Assembly (NCBI RefSeq): GCF_905220415.1
Contig: NC_059538.1
Coordinates: 12,462,001-12,526,000 of the forward strand
Length of the DNA: 64,000 nucleotides
Direction: 5' to 3'
Origin: Colias croceus
Lineage: Eukaryota; Arthropoda; Insecta; Lepidoptera; Pieridae
Each line of letters starts with the position of its first letter. The stretch's first letter is position 1. Positions 1-11,652 of this stretch are shown here, piece after piece. Position numbers and translations under genes: made by a program. The notes below the pieces were generated by a model that saw only the letters and a list, made by a program, of their open reading frames with translations, searched no databases and was not told the DNA's origin.

Positions 1-202
1 TTCGCCCGCGTTTGCAAAGGAAAACCCGCATAGTTCCCGTTCCCGTGGGATTTCCGGGATAAAAACTATCCTATGTGTTAATCCAAGTAACCCTCTATAT
101 GTGCGCTAAATTTCATTGTAATCGGTTCAGTAGTTTTTACTTGAAAGAGTAACAAACATCCATACATCCATACAAACTTTCGCCTTTATAATATATATTA
201 GA
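1..202 (-). mobile_element. Helitron family A, cut by window edge
   Basis: Reads as the reverse complement of a short non-autonomous Helitron. Its 5' TC end is at 202-201 and its GC-rich 3' part (gcgggcgaa core) is at 1-10, while the terminal CTAG lies left of the window. The body shares long blocks with the copies at 29102-29347, 30099-30310 and 39721-39957 (the phrase around 'cccgcatagttcccgttccc', and the 'ggttcagtagttttt' phrase). Helitrons insert between A and T without target duplication. It carries no ORF. Family membership is secure from internal comparison; the Helitron class is inferred from the ends. Confidence 0.7.
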
Positions 203-291
203 TGTCATTGTCAGAGTTACTCAAAATGGAGAAATAAACCATCCACGCGAAGACCGACATCCGCGCGGACAGAGTCGCGGGCGGAAGCTAG
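203..291 (+). mobile_element. Helitron family B, 3' part
   Basis: Matches the last 90 bases of the full copies at 40517-41018 and 58865-59330, from 'tgtcattgtcagag' to the terminal GCGGAAGCTAG followed by T. The junction with the family A copy on its left falls inside an AT dinucleotide of family B, so the A copy appears to have jumped into this B copy, whose 5' half should lie left of the window. Confidence 0.7.
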
Positions 292-673
292 TGTTTTAAT
301 ATGGAATGGAAATTTAATTGGAATTTAATAGGAATTTTAATTGGAATGCTTTACCTAATACAATAAAACACGCCCAAACAATATCTTCCTTTGATAGATT
401 GGTTAAAAATTATTATCTTTCGCTGTAACGTCATTTGTATTTATATTTCTAACTCGCACATACTAAATATATATATACTAAATATATATATATGTATATA
501 TTTTTTTATGTATGTATGTTTTATTATAATATGTATGTATGTTTGTTATATATTATCTATATGTTTTATATTATATGTTATTTATTATTTTATCTATAGG
601 TACTTATTTAATTAAGTTACGCTTGCTTTGTTTTACACCTCCAAAATTATAATCTTCCAGCATTTCCTTGATC

Positions 674-801
674 ACAGGTTGTCTGGTAGAAATCACTTGT
701 TAGTGATAAGACCGCCTATTGTACAATAATCCTATTTGCTGTTATTCTTTTGTATTGTTTTATTTGGTGTACAATAAAGAGTTTATTATTATTATTATTA
801 T
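674..801 (+). mobile_element. LINE 3'-end fragment with (TTA)n tail
   Basis: Shares 'caggttgtctgg', 'gataagaccgcct' and 'gtgcacaataaag'-like blocks with 44801-44954. It ends in a simple-repeat tail, here ATT units, after a polyadenylation-like AATAAAG. That layout is typical of the 3' end of a severely 5'-truncated non-LTR retrotransposon. The clade cannot be told from so short a piece. Confidence 0.55.
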
Positions 802-1361
802 GTTTCTCGGTTCCATAATACTCGGGTACCACCAGAAGGACGGTACCCGGACTTTTGGAAGGCTTACGTGGGGACACGGATCCAACACGCAGAGGCCCTT
901 TCGAGAATTTTACTGTGTTGTGGGACACCAGCCGCAGTCTGCCCATGACTGCACTATAGAGATACAGTCCTGGGCAGTCCGCGGCCGATGAAGGACTATT
1001 GTGAGAAATGGAAGCAAAATAAACCGGGCTATGGAATGGGATGCTACATGGACTGGAATTGGGGACTATGGAAACTATGGCACCTGCCTTTCTACTTAAG
1101 AGAAGTAAAAATTTGTTGGCAGGTGGTGACTCGCCCTCTCACTGTATGGGCCCCCGAAATAAGTCGCTGCAATAGTGCGACAAGGGGGCAACATATTGTG
1201 AGCAGCTAAGGGTGGAGAGGCGTCCCTGGACTTTAAACTACGATCACGCGCTCCCTGAGGGTCCAGCATCACGTGCCCACTCGCCACTTACGATTCGCAT
1301 CCACCCTTCGAGCTAAAAGCTCTCGCGACAACTAAAAGCTCTCGCGACTTATTATTATTAT
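802..1361. repeat. Unclassified moderately GC-rich insert between (TTA)n runs
   Basis: A segment richer in G+C than its surroundings, bounded by ATT/TTA microsatellite on both sides (about 785-801 and 1350-1366). It starts directly at the tail of the LINE fragment. A short 'aaaagctctcgcgac' unit is repeated in tandem near 1315-1348. No convincing protein is encoded on either strand. The (TTA)n at its right end could be a second LINE tail, which would make this a 3' UTR fragment; that is inference. Confidence 0.35.
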
Positions 1362-1637
1362 TATTAATATATTGACGCGAACCTACATGACAATATAGGG
1401 AAAATACAGTTATTTTCTAGTTAAGAGTAGTTTAATTATTATTAGTTTTAAAAAAATGATTAATACGTGGAAGAAGAAATTTCATGGAATGTTGAAGCTT
1501 ACGAACAAATCAATATTTAAAAAAAAAAAAATAAGTGTTAGATTTTATAATTGATTAAGACTTTAAAAAGAGCATCTACAGTTTCTTGTCGAATCTTTTT
1601 AGAAACTTCCGAACCTTGGGTAATTAAATTGATAGAT

Positions 1638-1800
1638 TTCTGCCCGCGGCTTCGCCCGCGTTTTCAAAGGAAAATCCGCATAGTTCCCGTTCCCGTGGGA
1701 TTTCCGGGATAAAAGCTATCTTATGTGTTAATCCAAGTTACCCTCTTTAAGTGTGCTAAATTTCATTTTAATCGGTTCGGTAGTATTTGCGTGAAATGCG
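1638..1800 (-). mobile_element. Helitron family A, degenerate copy
   Basis: Carries the family A core (cccgcggcttcgcccgcg, then the gttcccgttcccgtgggattt block) but lacks CTAG at its left boundary and breaks off after 'gtagtatttgcgtgaaa'. An inverted scrap of the same core (gcgggttttcctttgcg) follows at about 1798-1815, so the copy has been rearranged. Confidence 0.55.
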
Positions 1801-1815
1801 GGTTTTCCTTTGCGT

Positions 1816-4604
1816 GGTCAAACGAAATCCCGTATAGTTCTTTCTTAGTCTTCTACTTACTCAACATGGTAGTGAACTAATATCAAGATATTAAATAATA
1901 AACTGAACTGAACAATTATACAAACATAGTAAAAACGCTCTCATTTGCGAGCGTGGTTGAGAGGTCACGCGGTCGCGGCTGCAATTTCCTGCCAAGTCGA
2001 CCCACTTCCTTCAAATGGACAATACATGCTGTAATTTAAAAGCCTCCGTCTGGTTATGCAGACACAACTGTGGTCGGTATGGTTTTGCTTATTTCTCCTG
2101 GATTATCTTTGAAAATATCTGCTTTCTTTAAAAGAGAGTTAACATATATTTTGGCGTTGGAATATAATATTTCCAGTTAGTCTGATTTTTGTTTTGAATT
2201 TATATTTATATATGCAATTTTATTTCAAAAGTTAGTAGTTGATGACCATTATTTACGGTAGGGTCATTTGTTTTCTAATACTTTTCTCTGTTACATTTTC
2301 AGTTGCACAGTTGTCAAAACAAATAAAAAAATTTGTTACTTTCTTGCCTGTATCTAGATTTATTGTTTCCTATACCATAACAATGTAATTTACTAGATAT
2401 ATCTTTGAATAATTTTCCTCATGTTTAACACACAATAATCGAGAAATTTTACAAAGCGATAAGCCTGAATCTACTACCTAATAGAATAACATGTTTGTTT
2501 TAAAACAACCGACCGTAAAGGATTTTGGATTTCAACTTTTAAGTCACTACTTAAAAGGGATAACTTTAAATTTAAGCGTGACGTGTTCGGCCGGATTATC
2601 TACACTTCTACACTAATGTAAGAAGGAGGAAATATTACATTTTTTGTATATTTGTATTTGATGAACTCTAAAACTCCTAAATGATAACTATAAAGTTAGT
2701 CAAATGGCTTAGCTTCAACCGGTGAAACACGAGCAGATTTAGTGAGTGTAAAGTGTTGTAGTGTGGTGCAACTCATATCTTCCCTAACCGTTACTTTAAC
2801 ATATTTGTTATAGCTAAAGTAAGATGGTGCAACTCAGCAGACGTTAATCCAATAACCTAATGAACAATCACACACAAATTTGAAACATCAAAAACGATAT
2901 TCAATATAACGCCCACGACGCGACTGATCAAAGCCCATATCCGATTTATTGGCGATATCAGTATTTTACGACTATCAAAGGAAAGTTCCCGAATTATTCG
3001 GAGACTCACGCTATAAATATAGAGAAGTATGTCAAAGATATGACGCTCGACTGGGCTTCGGGATTTTGTATTGACTTTAAATTTATTTTCGGAGATAGGT
3101 ACGTGTTTATGAATAGTTTTTGGTGGGTATTTGCGAGGTTTTGGTTGAGGATTAAATGTAGTATACCTTGAAATTTTCGTTCATTTACGACGATTTTTTA
3201 TTACTTTTAGAATGATAAAAAATACTGTTGCATTATGGAATTTAAAAGTATTGGTACTACCTACTAATAATCTCATCCAACATTATTTAATTTCACTCAT
3301 TTAGTACAATTTTGTGCTAAAAAATATTCAATCAATCGTCGTCAATTTTCAACTATTGAACTTTATAAGTTCCTCAGAATTCACACAAAGCATAAAAACA
3401 CAGTATTTGATATTAATTATTCTTTGTAGCGTTTAATTTGTCTGAACTAATAAATAACATAAATCGTTTCAAAAAGTTATGAACAACTTTCGTTACAAAA
3501 ACTTTGCAGTCATATTTCTTGAAGTTATCAAAAAGCTAGCCGAATTTTCCACATAGTCGTACAATATATTGAGTTCGTTTTTACAATAATGTGTTTTCTT
3601 GCTAATATTGTAAAGACAAATGCGAAGATAGAAGCACTGGATAGATGTATGGATGTTTGTTACACGTAAAACTACTCGATGGATTTGGATGAAACTTTAC
3701 AGGAATATACAACAGAATAACACATTAAGAGCTATAGAAATTCTTGAATTTGCAGGCCAGTTTGTCCGCAAATGAAACGCAGTCCGCGCAGTGCTATTAC
3801 TATGTCACCAGCATTATACTCCTGAAAAATATAAGTTATTTTTATCTATCCTATTAGAGAAAAGTTTTAGCGAGCGGCTAGACCCAACATACACTTCGAC
3901 ATTAGACTACTTACCATTTTGAGTCGTGACCAAAAACCTACTTTATTTAATAAACTGTTTCCACACTAAGTTATTTTTTTTATATTTATATTCAACTCGT
4001 TTCCCGTTCAGAAACGGAGTGGAGCATATAAATTGAGTAAAAATACACGCTTTATTTTAAAGTAACTACCAGAGAGACCGCTCTTGGAGTCAGTGTAGCG
4101 GTAAATATTATTCAGTGTGGCATAAGAGCCCTTTTGACGTACGTGCGCTTTACCCGGGTTCGCTTTAGTTTTAATCGATGTATAATATGTATGAAGGCTA
4201 TTTTAGATGCATGTAGGTATTGGTTTTTAAGTTTTTTGAAGTACCTAAAACGCAAAGCACCACTTTTATAAAGCTAAATAGTCATCGTTTGTTTAAAAGA
4301 TCCAATCTCAGAAACTACTGGTTCGAATAATGAAAAATCGTTCTGTATTTGATAGTTCATTTATAGATGAAACTATAAAAGCAGAGCATCTATGAAAAAT
4401 ATTGACAAAATGCGAAAAAATCCTTTTAATAGTAGCAATACGTGATTATTATCCCGTACCTATTGTAAAACTTAACCATCAATTTTGGAAAAACTTGCAT
4501 AGTCTTAGTAATAAATCCTTACGTAAATTGTAACAAAGGACGGATGAATGTCTCCTATAACACACAGGTTTTTTTCCTAGCATAGGAGACATTGTTCAAA
4601 ATGT
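1816..4604. other. Non-coding upstream sequence
   Basis: AT-rich sequence with no ORF of interest on either strand. A weak Helitron-like phrase ('ggatgtttgttac', 'actactcgatggattt') lies at about 3630-3830. A short direct repeat of 'ggtgcaactca' occurs near 2765 and 2826. I see no gene, RNA or clear element. It is either 5' flank of the neuroligin gene or an upstream intron. Confidence 0.5.
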
Positions 4605-4784
4605 CACAATAAATGTTTTTTTTTTTTTTTTTTTTGTTCTTCATCATCGCAATCTATCAATTTTCAGATATTCAGCGATTTTGTTAAGAATTTTAAGGTT
4701 GTTTCGTACGGAAGTCGTCCAGTGACTACTCCGTTTATTGGTGATTATATCTTGTTTAATTTATTGACTTTTTATTTATTTTTT

Positions 4785-6305
4785 TTATATCAAATCCTGA
4801 GGTATCCTTCTTTTGAGTCTCCTGGTGGTTGTCTGGGCGTTCATAAGGTTTACAGCCAGCTGGTTTGGGTGGTGTTTAATACGCTCTTTATATGATTTAG
4901 TTCTCTCAACTATTTCTTCCTTAACCGTGCTTATGCAGAGGTCGTGGTGCAATCTATCATTGGACACATACCAAGGTGCACCTGTTACTAATCTTAGCAT
5001 TTTTGACTGAAATCTTTGAACTATATCCACATTAGACTTTGCTGCCGATCCCCATAGCTGCAGGCCATATGTCCATATAGGCTTTATAATACATTTGTAA
5101 AGTAACAGTTTATTATCTAAGGAAAGGGACGATTTTCTGTTTAGGAGCCAGAACAATGTGCGTAGTTTTTGACTCATTGCCAATCGTTTTGTGAAGATGT
5201 GCTTCTTCCACGTTAGACGTCTGTCCAGATATATTCCAAGATACCTTACGTGGTCGTGTTGTGGAAGTTCTCTACCGTTAAGAGTGACAGGTGGGCATGT
5301 CTCTTTTTTATAGGTGAAAGTTACCTGAACGGATTTACTCTCATTTGCTCTAATACGCCAGTCTTTGAGCCATTGAGATATTTGGTCGAGGCTGGATTGG
5401 AGCTTGTGTGAAGCAACAGCTGGTGAGTTATCTGATACTAAGATTGCTGTATCGTCTGCAAATGTTCCAGTGATTACTCCATCGATCGAAGGGAGGTCCG
5501 CAGTAAATAGAAGGTAAAGAGTAGGACCCATAACACTACCTTGTGGAACTCCGGCTTGGATGCTTTTTAGTTCCGTTGTTTCTTCCGCCTGTTTTACAAA
5601 AAAGTATCTATCACTCAAGTATGACTTTATGAGGCTGTAGAAGTTAGAAGAAAGATTTTTTTTTACTTTAAATAGTAATCCATCATGCCACACGCGGTCA
5701 AAGGCTTGGGATATGTCTAGGAAGGCAGCAGTACAGAACTTTTTTTTTTCGTAGGTTTCGTTTATATGTTCCACTAATCGGTGTACTTGTTCTATAGTCC
5801 CATGTCTTTGGCGAAATCCGAACTGATGATCAGGCAGAAGTTTCTTCTCAGAGATAATTGGGGTCAATCTACGAAGGATAAGAATTTCCAATATCTTGGA
5901 TGGTATAGGAAGTAGGCTTATAGGTCTGTATGATTGGGCCTCAACGGGATTTTTCCCTGGTTTGGCAATCATGATAACCTGGGCTACTTTCCACTGAGGT
6001 GGAAACGCACTACTTTGTATGATAGCATTGTACAGGAATGTTAGAAATTTGATGCCTTCCTTTGGAAGTTCCTTAAGGATTTTTCCTGTTATTAGATCGT
6101 ATCCTGGGGCTTTATTAGAATCTAGGTTTTTTATGACTGTTCTTACTTCATTTATAGTGACCTTTTTCATGGGAGGACTAGAGACTTTGATACTTTGATT
6201 TAATAATAGGGCCACTTCTTGGGTTTTTAAAGAGCCCATATCTGGATTGGGTGTGAAGACTTGTTCAAGATGTTCAGCAAATGTATCCGCTTTTCTGTGC
6301 GTCAC
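4785..6305 (-). pseudogene. Jockey ORF2, reverse transcriptase half (frameshifted)
   Basis: Encodes the reverse transcriptase domain of the element. Numbered from the open frame, visible motifs are the SYRPISLL block (125-132), the palm aspartate motif FLDISQAFD (195-203), AGVPQGS (251-257) and the catalytic FADD (282-285), followed by the YLGIYLDRRLTW thumb region. The remaining C-terminal residues resemble the usual Jockey tail. The frame is separated from the endonuclease half by a 1-nt shift at the T4 run 6291-6294 on +. A single ORF2 of about 890 residues would be expected. All catalytic aspartates are present, so the lesion looks young or could be a sequencing error in a homopolymer. 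Confidence 0.9.
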
Positions 6306-7452
6306 TAGAAGCCCATTCAGTGTTACCTTTTCGTATCGGGGGATTGCTTGAAACAGGTTGTTTAAGTTTCTTTGAGGCTTTCCATAGAGAAAAGTTTGTT
6401 TCTGCTGTAGCGTCCATTCTTTCTAGCGATGTCTGGATGTTTTGGTTATCTATATTATGAAGAAGTGTTTTGAGTTTCATTTGTAGGTAATTCAAGTGCT
6501 TTTTATCCACAGGGAAACCCGTACTTTGCCATCGTTTCCGGGCTTTACGTTTTTCTGCCAATAACTCTCGAACAGATTTAGGGCAAGTCTCTTTACGAAG
6601 AGATACTCCGACAGATGGAGTAGCGTACCAAGCAGACTGTTGGATACAGTTATTGAAGTGTTCAACAGCTTCTACTATGTCAGGGTCAGATTTTAATTGA
6701 ATATTTAATTCCAGCTTTTCTGCTACGAGCTGCCTAAATAGTTCCCAATTAGTTCTATTTGAGTGTAATCTGCATGGCTTCGGTGTTTCTGCTATTGACC
6801 TTCTTAGTGTTATTTCCACAGGAGAGTGATCAGAGGATAAATCTGTGCTTGTTTTACAGGTAATAAACTTAGGTGATAACCCTCTTATTACATAAAAGTC
6901 TAGCAGATCTGGTATTTTACTACTATCCGTAGGCCAGTAGGTTGGCTTACCAGCTGAAACAACGCCGAGTTTTAATTTATCTATAGCCATTAATAGTTGC
7001 CTGCCTTTAGTTGTTATTGTACGCGAACCCCAATATTGATGCTTGGCGTTATAATCGCCACCAGCGATAAATCTGGTATCAAAAGAGGAGAAGAACTTTT
7101 CGTAGTCTTCACATTTTAATTGATGTTTAGGTGGACTATAAACTGCAGATATTGTGAATGGTCCAACCCAATCTTCAATAACGACATTAGTTGCTTGAAT
7201 TTGTTCAGTGCAGTAATGAATTATTTCATGGTGTTTAATATTCTGTCTTATGAGCACCGCACTTCCTCCATGTGCGGTACCGTCAGGGTGCATTGTATGG
7301 TATATTTTGTAATTTGGGATGCTGAAATGACTTTTCTTCGTAAAGTGTGTTTCTGTGATCAATAATATGTCTATCTTTTGTGTCTCGAGATATGCCTTAA
7401 CCTCAAGGGTATGTTGTGACAGCCCATTGGCATTCCATAGGGCGATTTTCAA
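6274..7452 (-). pseudogene. Jockey ORF2, AP-like endonuclease half
   Basis: N-terminal half of ORF2, an apurinic-like endonuclease that nicks target DNA. Seen in order: LWNANGL (5-11), catalytic glutamate in LITETHF (E34), GGDYNAKH (131-138), and SSDHSP (206-211), all diagnostic of the Jockey endonuclease. The frame then terminates early because of the 1-nt shift just before the reverse transcriptase. There is no ATG at its start: the first codon of the conserved stretch region is TTG at 7452-7450, overlapping the ORF1 stop as TTGA. In many Jockey elements this junction is ATGA, so the start codon may be mutated. Confidence 0.88.
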
Positions 7453-8765
7453 GCAGTCGAAGGTGACAGCTTGGTTGTTAGGGCTATTATAAGGTTTGTC
7501 AGTGTAGTAAGTTGTTGCATCATTTGTTTCATCAGACTCATTACTTCATGAATATCGTTTTGATTACTGAGTGTTGTAGCTTCTGTTGTTGAGTTCTCCG
7601 ATTGCGGTTTATTGGTTACAGCATCTTTGTATGAATATGGGTGATTTAGCTTTTCTTTATTTAAAGAGTTGTGACTTTCCCTAGTAGCATTCGAATCTTT
7701 GGTAGATAAGTAGGTTTTCCTGCGTTCTGCGGTCTTAGGAAACTTGAGGTTTTGGAGTTCACGATAAATTTTACAGCCTTTGTAATTTGCTGGATGGTTA
7801 CCATCACAAAGGACACATTTGACACTGTCTGATCTTGTTTTCCTTAAACAATCGCTGGAGAGGTGATCACCAGCGCATTTAATACATTTAGGGCTACGGC
7901 GACAGTAGGTTTTGGTGTGTCCGTATTGTTGGCATTTTGCGCATTGTGGAAGCTCGCGTTTCGGCCGGGGAGGTTCAAAAGATACGATGCAGTTCATTAG
8001 GGTTTTTACTTCGTAAATGTGCTTGTTGTTTGGTTTAGTTTTTAGTTCAATTATGAACAGTGGTAATGGTTTCTTTGTCACTTTTTGCTTGATATTCCAT
8101 ATGTTTGTGCTGGTGTGCCCTATGTCTTCGAGAGCCTCTTTAATATCCTCTGGGTCTGCTGAAGGATGCATCTTCTTAAGTACCACTTTAAAACCCCGTT
8201 CATTCTTAGGTTTGTATGTGAAAAACTCTGTATTTCTAAGTTCTAATTGGTGAACAATAGTTCTATAAGTCTCAGAGTCTTTCGGTTGTATTTTAACTTG
8301 ATTGTTAGTGAGAACTTTTAGGGTGAACATATCGTGCACATGTTCATTAAGAGTCTTTAAAAGGGGTTGAATATTTTCAACTTTGTCAACAAATATTGGT
8401 GGTGGTTTATTGGTCTTATTAGAAGTAGTATTATTATTTTCTGCCTGTTCGTTATCAACTTCTAAGCTGGAGAATCTGTTTGTTGTAGGTGTTTGATGGC
8501 TATGAGATAGCCAATATGAGTCTAATTTGGTTTGCTTTTGGGCCCCATTGTTTTCAGGACTTGAGTTTGGCCTCTTTTTTCTTGTAACTTCTTTCCAGTT
8601 GTCATGTTCACTTCCATCACTTGGTTCAGTAAGTATGATTTGCGAACTTTGATTAGGATCCGTGTTTGGATAGTCTCCAAGAGATAATGTTCTGGATCTA
8701 GTTTCAAACATACCTTTGTGGAATATTTGTTGTGTTAGAGTCTTATTGTTAGTATCGTTCATCAT
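7449..8765 (-). CDS. Jockey ORF1, gag-like nucleic-acid-binding protein
   Basis: RNA-binding protein that packages the LINE transcript. I place the start at the first in-frame ATG (8765), giving 438 residues; an upstream GTG frame lies outside the element. The N-terminal third is polar and low-complexity. A central domain is followed by three cysteine knuckles: CAKC-x4-H-x4-C (275-288), CIKC-x3-H-x4-C (294-306) and CVLC-x3-H-x6-C (317-331). This is the typical arrangement of insect Jockey gag proteins. The frame is intact and its TGA overlaps the start of ORF2 by two bases. Confidence 0.88.
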   Translation of the reverse strand: MMNDTNNKTLTQQIFHKGMFETRSRTLSLGDYPNTDPNQSSQIILTEPSDGSEHDNWKEVTRKKRPNSSPENNGAQKQTKLDSYWLSHSHQTPTTNRFSSLEVDNEQAENNNTTSNKTNKPPPIFVDKVENIQPLLKTLNEHVHDMFTLKVLTNNQVKIQPKDSETYRTIVHQLELRNTEFFTYKPKNERGFKVVLKKMHPSADPEDIKEALEDIGHTSTNIWNIKQKVTKKPLPLFIIELKTKPNNKHIYEVKTLMNCIVSFEPPRPKRELPQCAKCQQYGHTKTYCRRSPKCIKCAGDHLSSDCLRKTRSDSVKCVLCDGNHPANYKGCKIYRELQNLKFPKTAERRKTYLSTKDSNATRESHNSLNKEKLNHPYSYKDAVTNKPQSENSTTEATTLSNQNDIHEVMSLMKQMMQQLTTLTNLIIALTTKLSPSTA

Positions 8766-8856
8766 ATCTCTTTGGTTTGTAACTATGCATGGTCTCTGAA
8801 TAAAGAGGCTCGGATGGAAAGCCTGCTGCACGAGTTTTTTGTTACACAATAAATGT

Positions 8857-9331
8857 ACCACATATTATAGTTATTATATTATGTAAGTGGTCTGTTGTGT
8901 TGTAACCATGTTTGATTGCAAATAAATTATTTGATTTGATTTGATCATTTTTTTTATTTACCATAAACATTTTACTGTCTATTCTTTCGCTTCTTAAAAG
9001 TTAATTGTACCTTATTCGTTTCATTATAACAAAATCGATCTCAATGTATCTCGATTGTCGTTTATTAATCCACTTAAATCAAATACCATTTGCTTTTTGT
9101 ATATTTCTCGAAACATCTTCGATAGAGTTCATTCAGACGTTAGGTACTTGTCTGATTTCATCAAAAGTATTTCGAAGAATTTTACAGGATATGCGAACTA
9201 TTAGGAAATTATGATTAAAACCGTTTTTATAAGACTAGTTGAATGAATACATATTCGAGTTTGTTTCTAATATTTTGTTGACTTATTTATTTCAAATTTC
9301 AGAAATTCGACTGATAATACTATTCAAGATA
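8857..9331. other. Spacer without recognised genes
   Basis: AT-rich sequence to the right of the Jockey element. It contains an aaataaattatttgatttgatttgat run near 8918-8945, a simple repeat. Short open frames here have no recognisable content. Confidence 0.4.
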
Positions 9332-9335
9332 TATG

Positions 9336-9600
9336 ACTGACCGGTTGGCTTAGTTGGTAGCGAGCGAGGTCCTGAGTTCGATTCCCACCCAGAGCAAATA
9401 TTTCTGCGATGAACATCGATATTTTCTCTGTCTAGTGTTGATTATTTTTATAATACCTATTGGTATACATATATTTAAAATTTTTATAATATGTATGTTT
9501 ATCAGCCATAATTATTATGGTTTCCATAACACAAGCTCAGTATGGGATCAGATCGTGCCATATGGGAAAAATGTCCTGAAATATTTATCTATTTACCTAC
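9336..9600 (+). mobile_element. tRNA-derived SINE
   Basis: The head contains an RNA polymerase III A box (ggcttagttggtagcg, 9347-9362) and B box (gagttcgattccc, 9374-9386) at normal tRNA spacing, so the head derives from a tRNA. The body (gatgaacatcgatatttt ... cacaagctcagtatgggatcag ... aatgtcctgaaatatttat) is the pattern I know from widespread lepidopteran SINEs. The tail is AT-rich. Inverted tail fragments of the same family occur at 10040-10120. No TSD was found. Confidence 0.7.
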
Positions 9601-10595
9601 TATAGATACTTTTAAACCAACATGTATGTATTTAGTTATTATACAATGTATTTTAGCATGACCCGCGAATACATAACGCTTGTAAATCACTCTGTACATT
9701 GTACAATACAAAACAGAAATGCTAACATTGTAAACATGCTAAATGTCACAATAAATAAAACTTCCGTAGTTCACATTGGGATAGCTATCAACTTGTAACG
9801 TCAACAACGAAAATATATACTTTACTAGCAAAATGTAATGAATAAGGGAATTACAATGTAAGGTTTTTGTATTATCTAAAACTATTTAATTTGTGAATTA
9901 TTTGAGTCTTAATAGTTTAAGTCCCATTAATGTTATAAAACACAAAAAAATTTGTTTTGCGCTATTAATAAATTAGTAAGTTGCTCGTGGAATATACCTA
10001 ATACCTACAAGCTACTTAATAAATCATAGAGGCATAAAAAAAAATAATAAATAAATATTATAGGACATTATTACACAAATATTTGTATATATTTGTGTAA
10101 TAATGTCTCATATATTTTATATTAAAATAATATATATTTACACTCAAAGACATACAAATAATAAAAATAAAGACATAAATAACCCTAAAAACATCCCTCA
10201 ACAAATTTTCAGTGTCACCACATCAATTTTGCTGACCGTACTTAAAATACGGTACGAGTGATCAAATACAAAGTTATCATGTAATTTTTGTTACTAACTT
10301 TTCGGTTGCATTTTGACTGTTATGCCGTTACTCATAAACTTCAGTTTTATGATCCCTCTCATATTTTTATTTGAGTTCGGAACTTTTTTATTTATAGCAG
10401 TTTTTAATAATAATTTCTCGAGTTCTTTGCAGATATTTCGTTATAGTACATACGTAAATCTTTTTAATTTATTAATTATCGAGTGCAGACTATAATTCAT
10501 TAGTTGTATCATAACTTTTACGAAATCATAAAGTTGTTCGTAGACTCTACTACGGAATCATAGAGTTGATTCTTAGATTTAGTTATTAATTAATA
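9601..10595. other. AT-rich spacer with head-to-head SINE tails
   Basis: No gene. At 10064-10107 there is a perfect 18-bp palindrome with an 8-nt loop (arm gacattattacacaaata). Both arms match the 3' tail of the SINE at 9336-9600 in opposite orientations (about 10040-10082 and 10087-10120), so two SINE tails meet there. Confidence 0.45.
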
Positions 10596-10778
10596 CTAGC
10601 GGTCCGCCCCGGCTTCGCCCGTGGTACATATTTTGCAATAAAAGGTAGCCTAGGTTCTTTCTCAGGGACTAAAGATTGTCTGTGCCAAATTTCATCAAAA
10701 TCTCCTGTCCTGTAGTTTATGCGTGAAAACCATACATACATAATTACAAATCTTTCCTCTTTATAATATTAATATAGA
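10596..10778 (-). mobile_element. Helitron family D
   Basis: On the minus strand it runs from TC (10778-10777) to CTAG (10599-10596), with A and T flanks. The GC-rich terminal region (cggtccgccccggcttcgcccg) precedes CTAG. Near-identical in layout to 21222-21400. Non-autonomous, without an ORF. Confidence 0.7.
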
Positions 10779-11337
10779 TGTATGTTAGTGTCTAAAGTAC
10801 CTACAATCTACATATTCTATGGGTCTGTACAATTCATTGTCTGTTAATTGAAAAAAAGTATTTAAAAAACGAACTTATAAATTAACCTTCATTTACGTAG
10901 TCTTTCATTCCTTTCATTCCAAATAATTACATAAATTTATACAGATGAATTTAAATCATAAGAAACATTGATCCACAGACGACTGTAATGTATGGGAGTA
11001 CGTGACACAAAAACAACTTTATAACAGGTTTAAAACCCAATTTATTCCGTTCGTTGAATAAACATCAAAACACTCTACCAATTTCGCAGTTCGAAGTATC
11101 TGTAAATAACTATTAATCATACGTTTTATACTGCAGTCTTAAATTTTTATGAGTGGACTAAAATACATATTTTTACAGTCCATTTTAAATGCACGAGACT
11201 ATATTATGTAAAGGGATACCTAGATATCATTATTCATATAAAATACTAGCTTTCTGAACCAGTATTTGTTTGCATGAACTGCGTTCTGCTTTAGCAGCAA
11301 ATGCTTGGATTTGGAAATTTTTCAGTTATATCGTAGA

Positions 11338-11539
11338 CTAGCTGCGCTCCGCGGTTTCACCCACATGGCTCCGCTCCTGTTGGTCTTAGCGTGATGATAT
11401 TATATTATAGCCTATAAGCCTTCCTCGATAAATGGGCTATCCAACACCGAAAGAATTTTTCAAATCGGACCAATAGTTCCTGAGATTAGCTTGTTCAAAC
11501 AAACAAACAAACTCTTCAGCTTTATAATATTAGCATAGA
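11338..11539 (-). mobile_element. Helitron family E, copy 1
   Basis: On the minus strand it opens with TC at 11539 and closes with GCTAG at 11338. It has the family E signatures: 'gctgaagagtttgtttg' next to the TC end, 'gatagcccatttatcgagg' in the middle, and a hairpin gcgg-gtgaaa-ccgc before CTAG. The 3' hairpin plus CTRR end is the Helitron hallmark. Confidence 0.75.
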
Positions 11540-11652
11540 TAATGACGTTTTTAATATGTTTTTATAATATGAGTTCCATAGAAATACCGATTTAAAGTAT
11601 AATAAAATCTAAAGAGCACTGTGAACATGCATTAAAGCAGATGATAAACTTA

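Larger units (their letters stand above)
4616..8844 (-). mobile_element. Full-length Jockey-clade non-LTR retrotransposon
   Basis: A complete element of about 4.2 kb on the minus strand. It is flanked by a 12-bp direct repeat, cacaataaatgt, at 4605-4616 and 8845-8856. The 3' end is a poly(A) run (T run on + at about 4616-4635), as expected for target-primed reverse transcription. The order is 5' UTR of about 80 nt, ORF1 gag-like, ORF2 endonuclease plus reverse transcriptase, then 3' UTR. The GTG-initiated extension upstream of ORF1 lies in flanking DNA and is not part of the element. Full length, a perfect duplication, an intact tail and long ORFs indicate a fairly recent insertion. It lies upstream of the neuroligin start codon, in opposite orientation. 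Confidence 0.9.
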
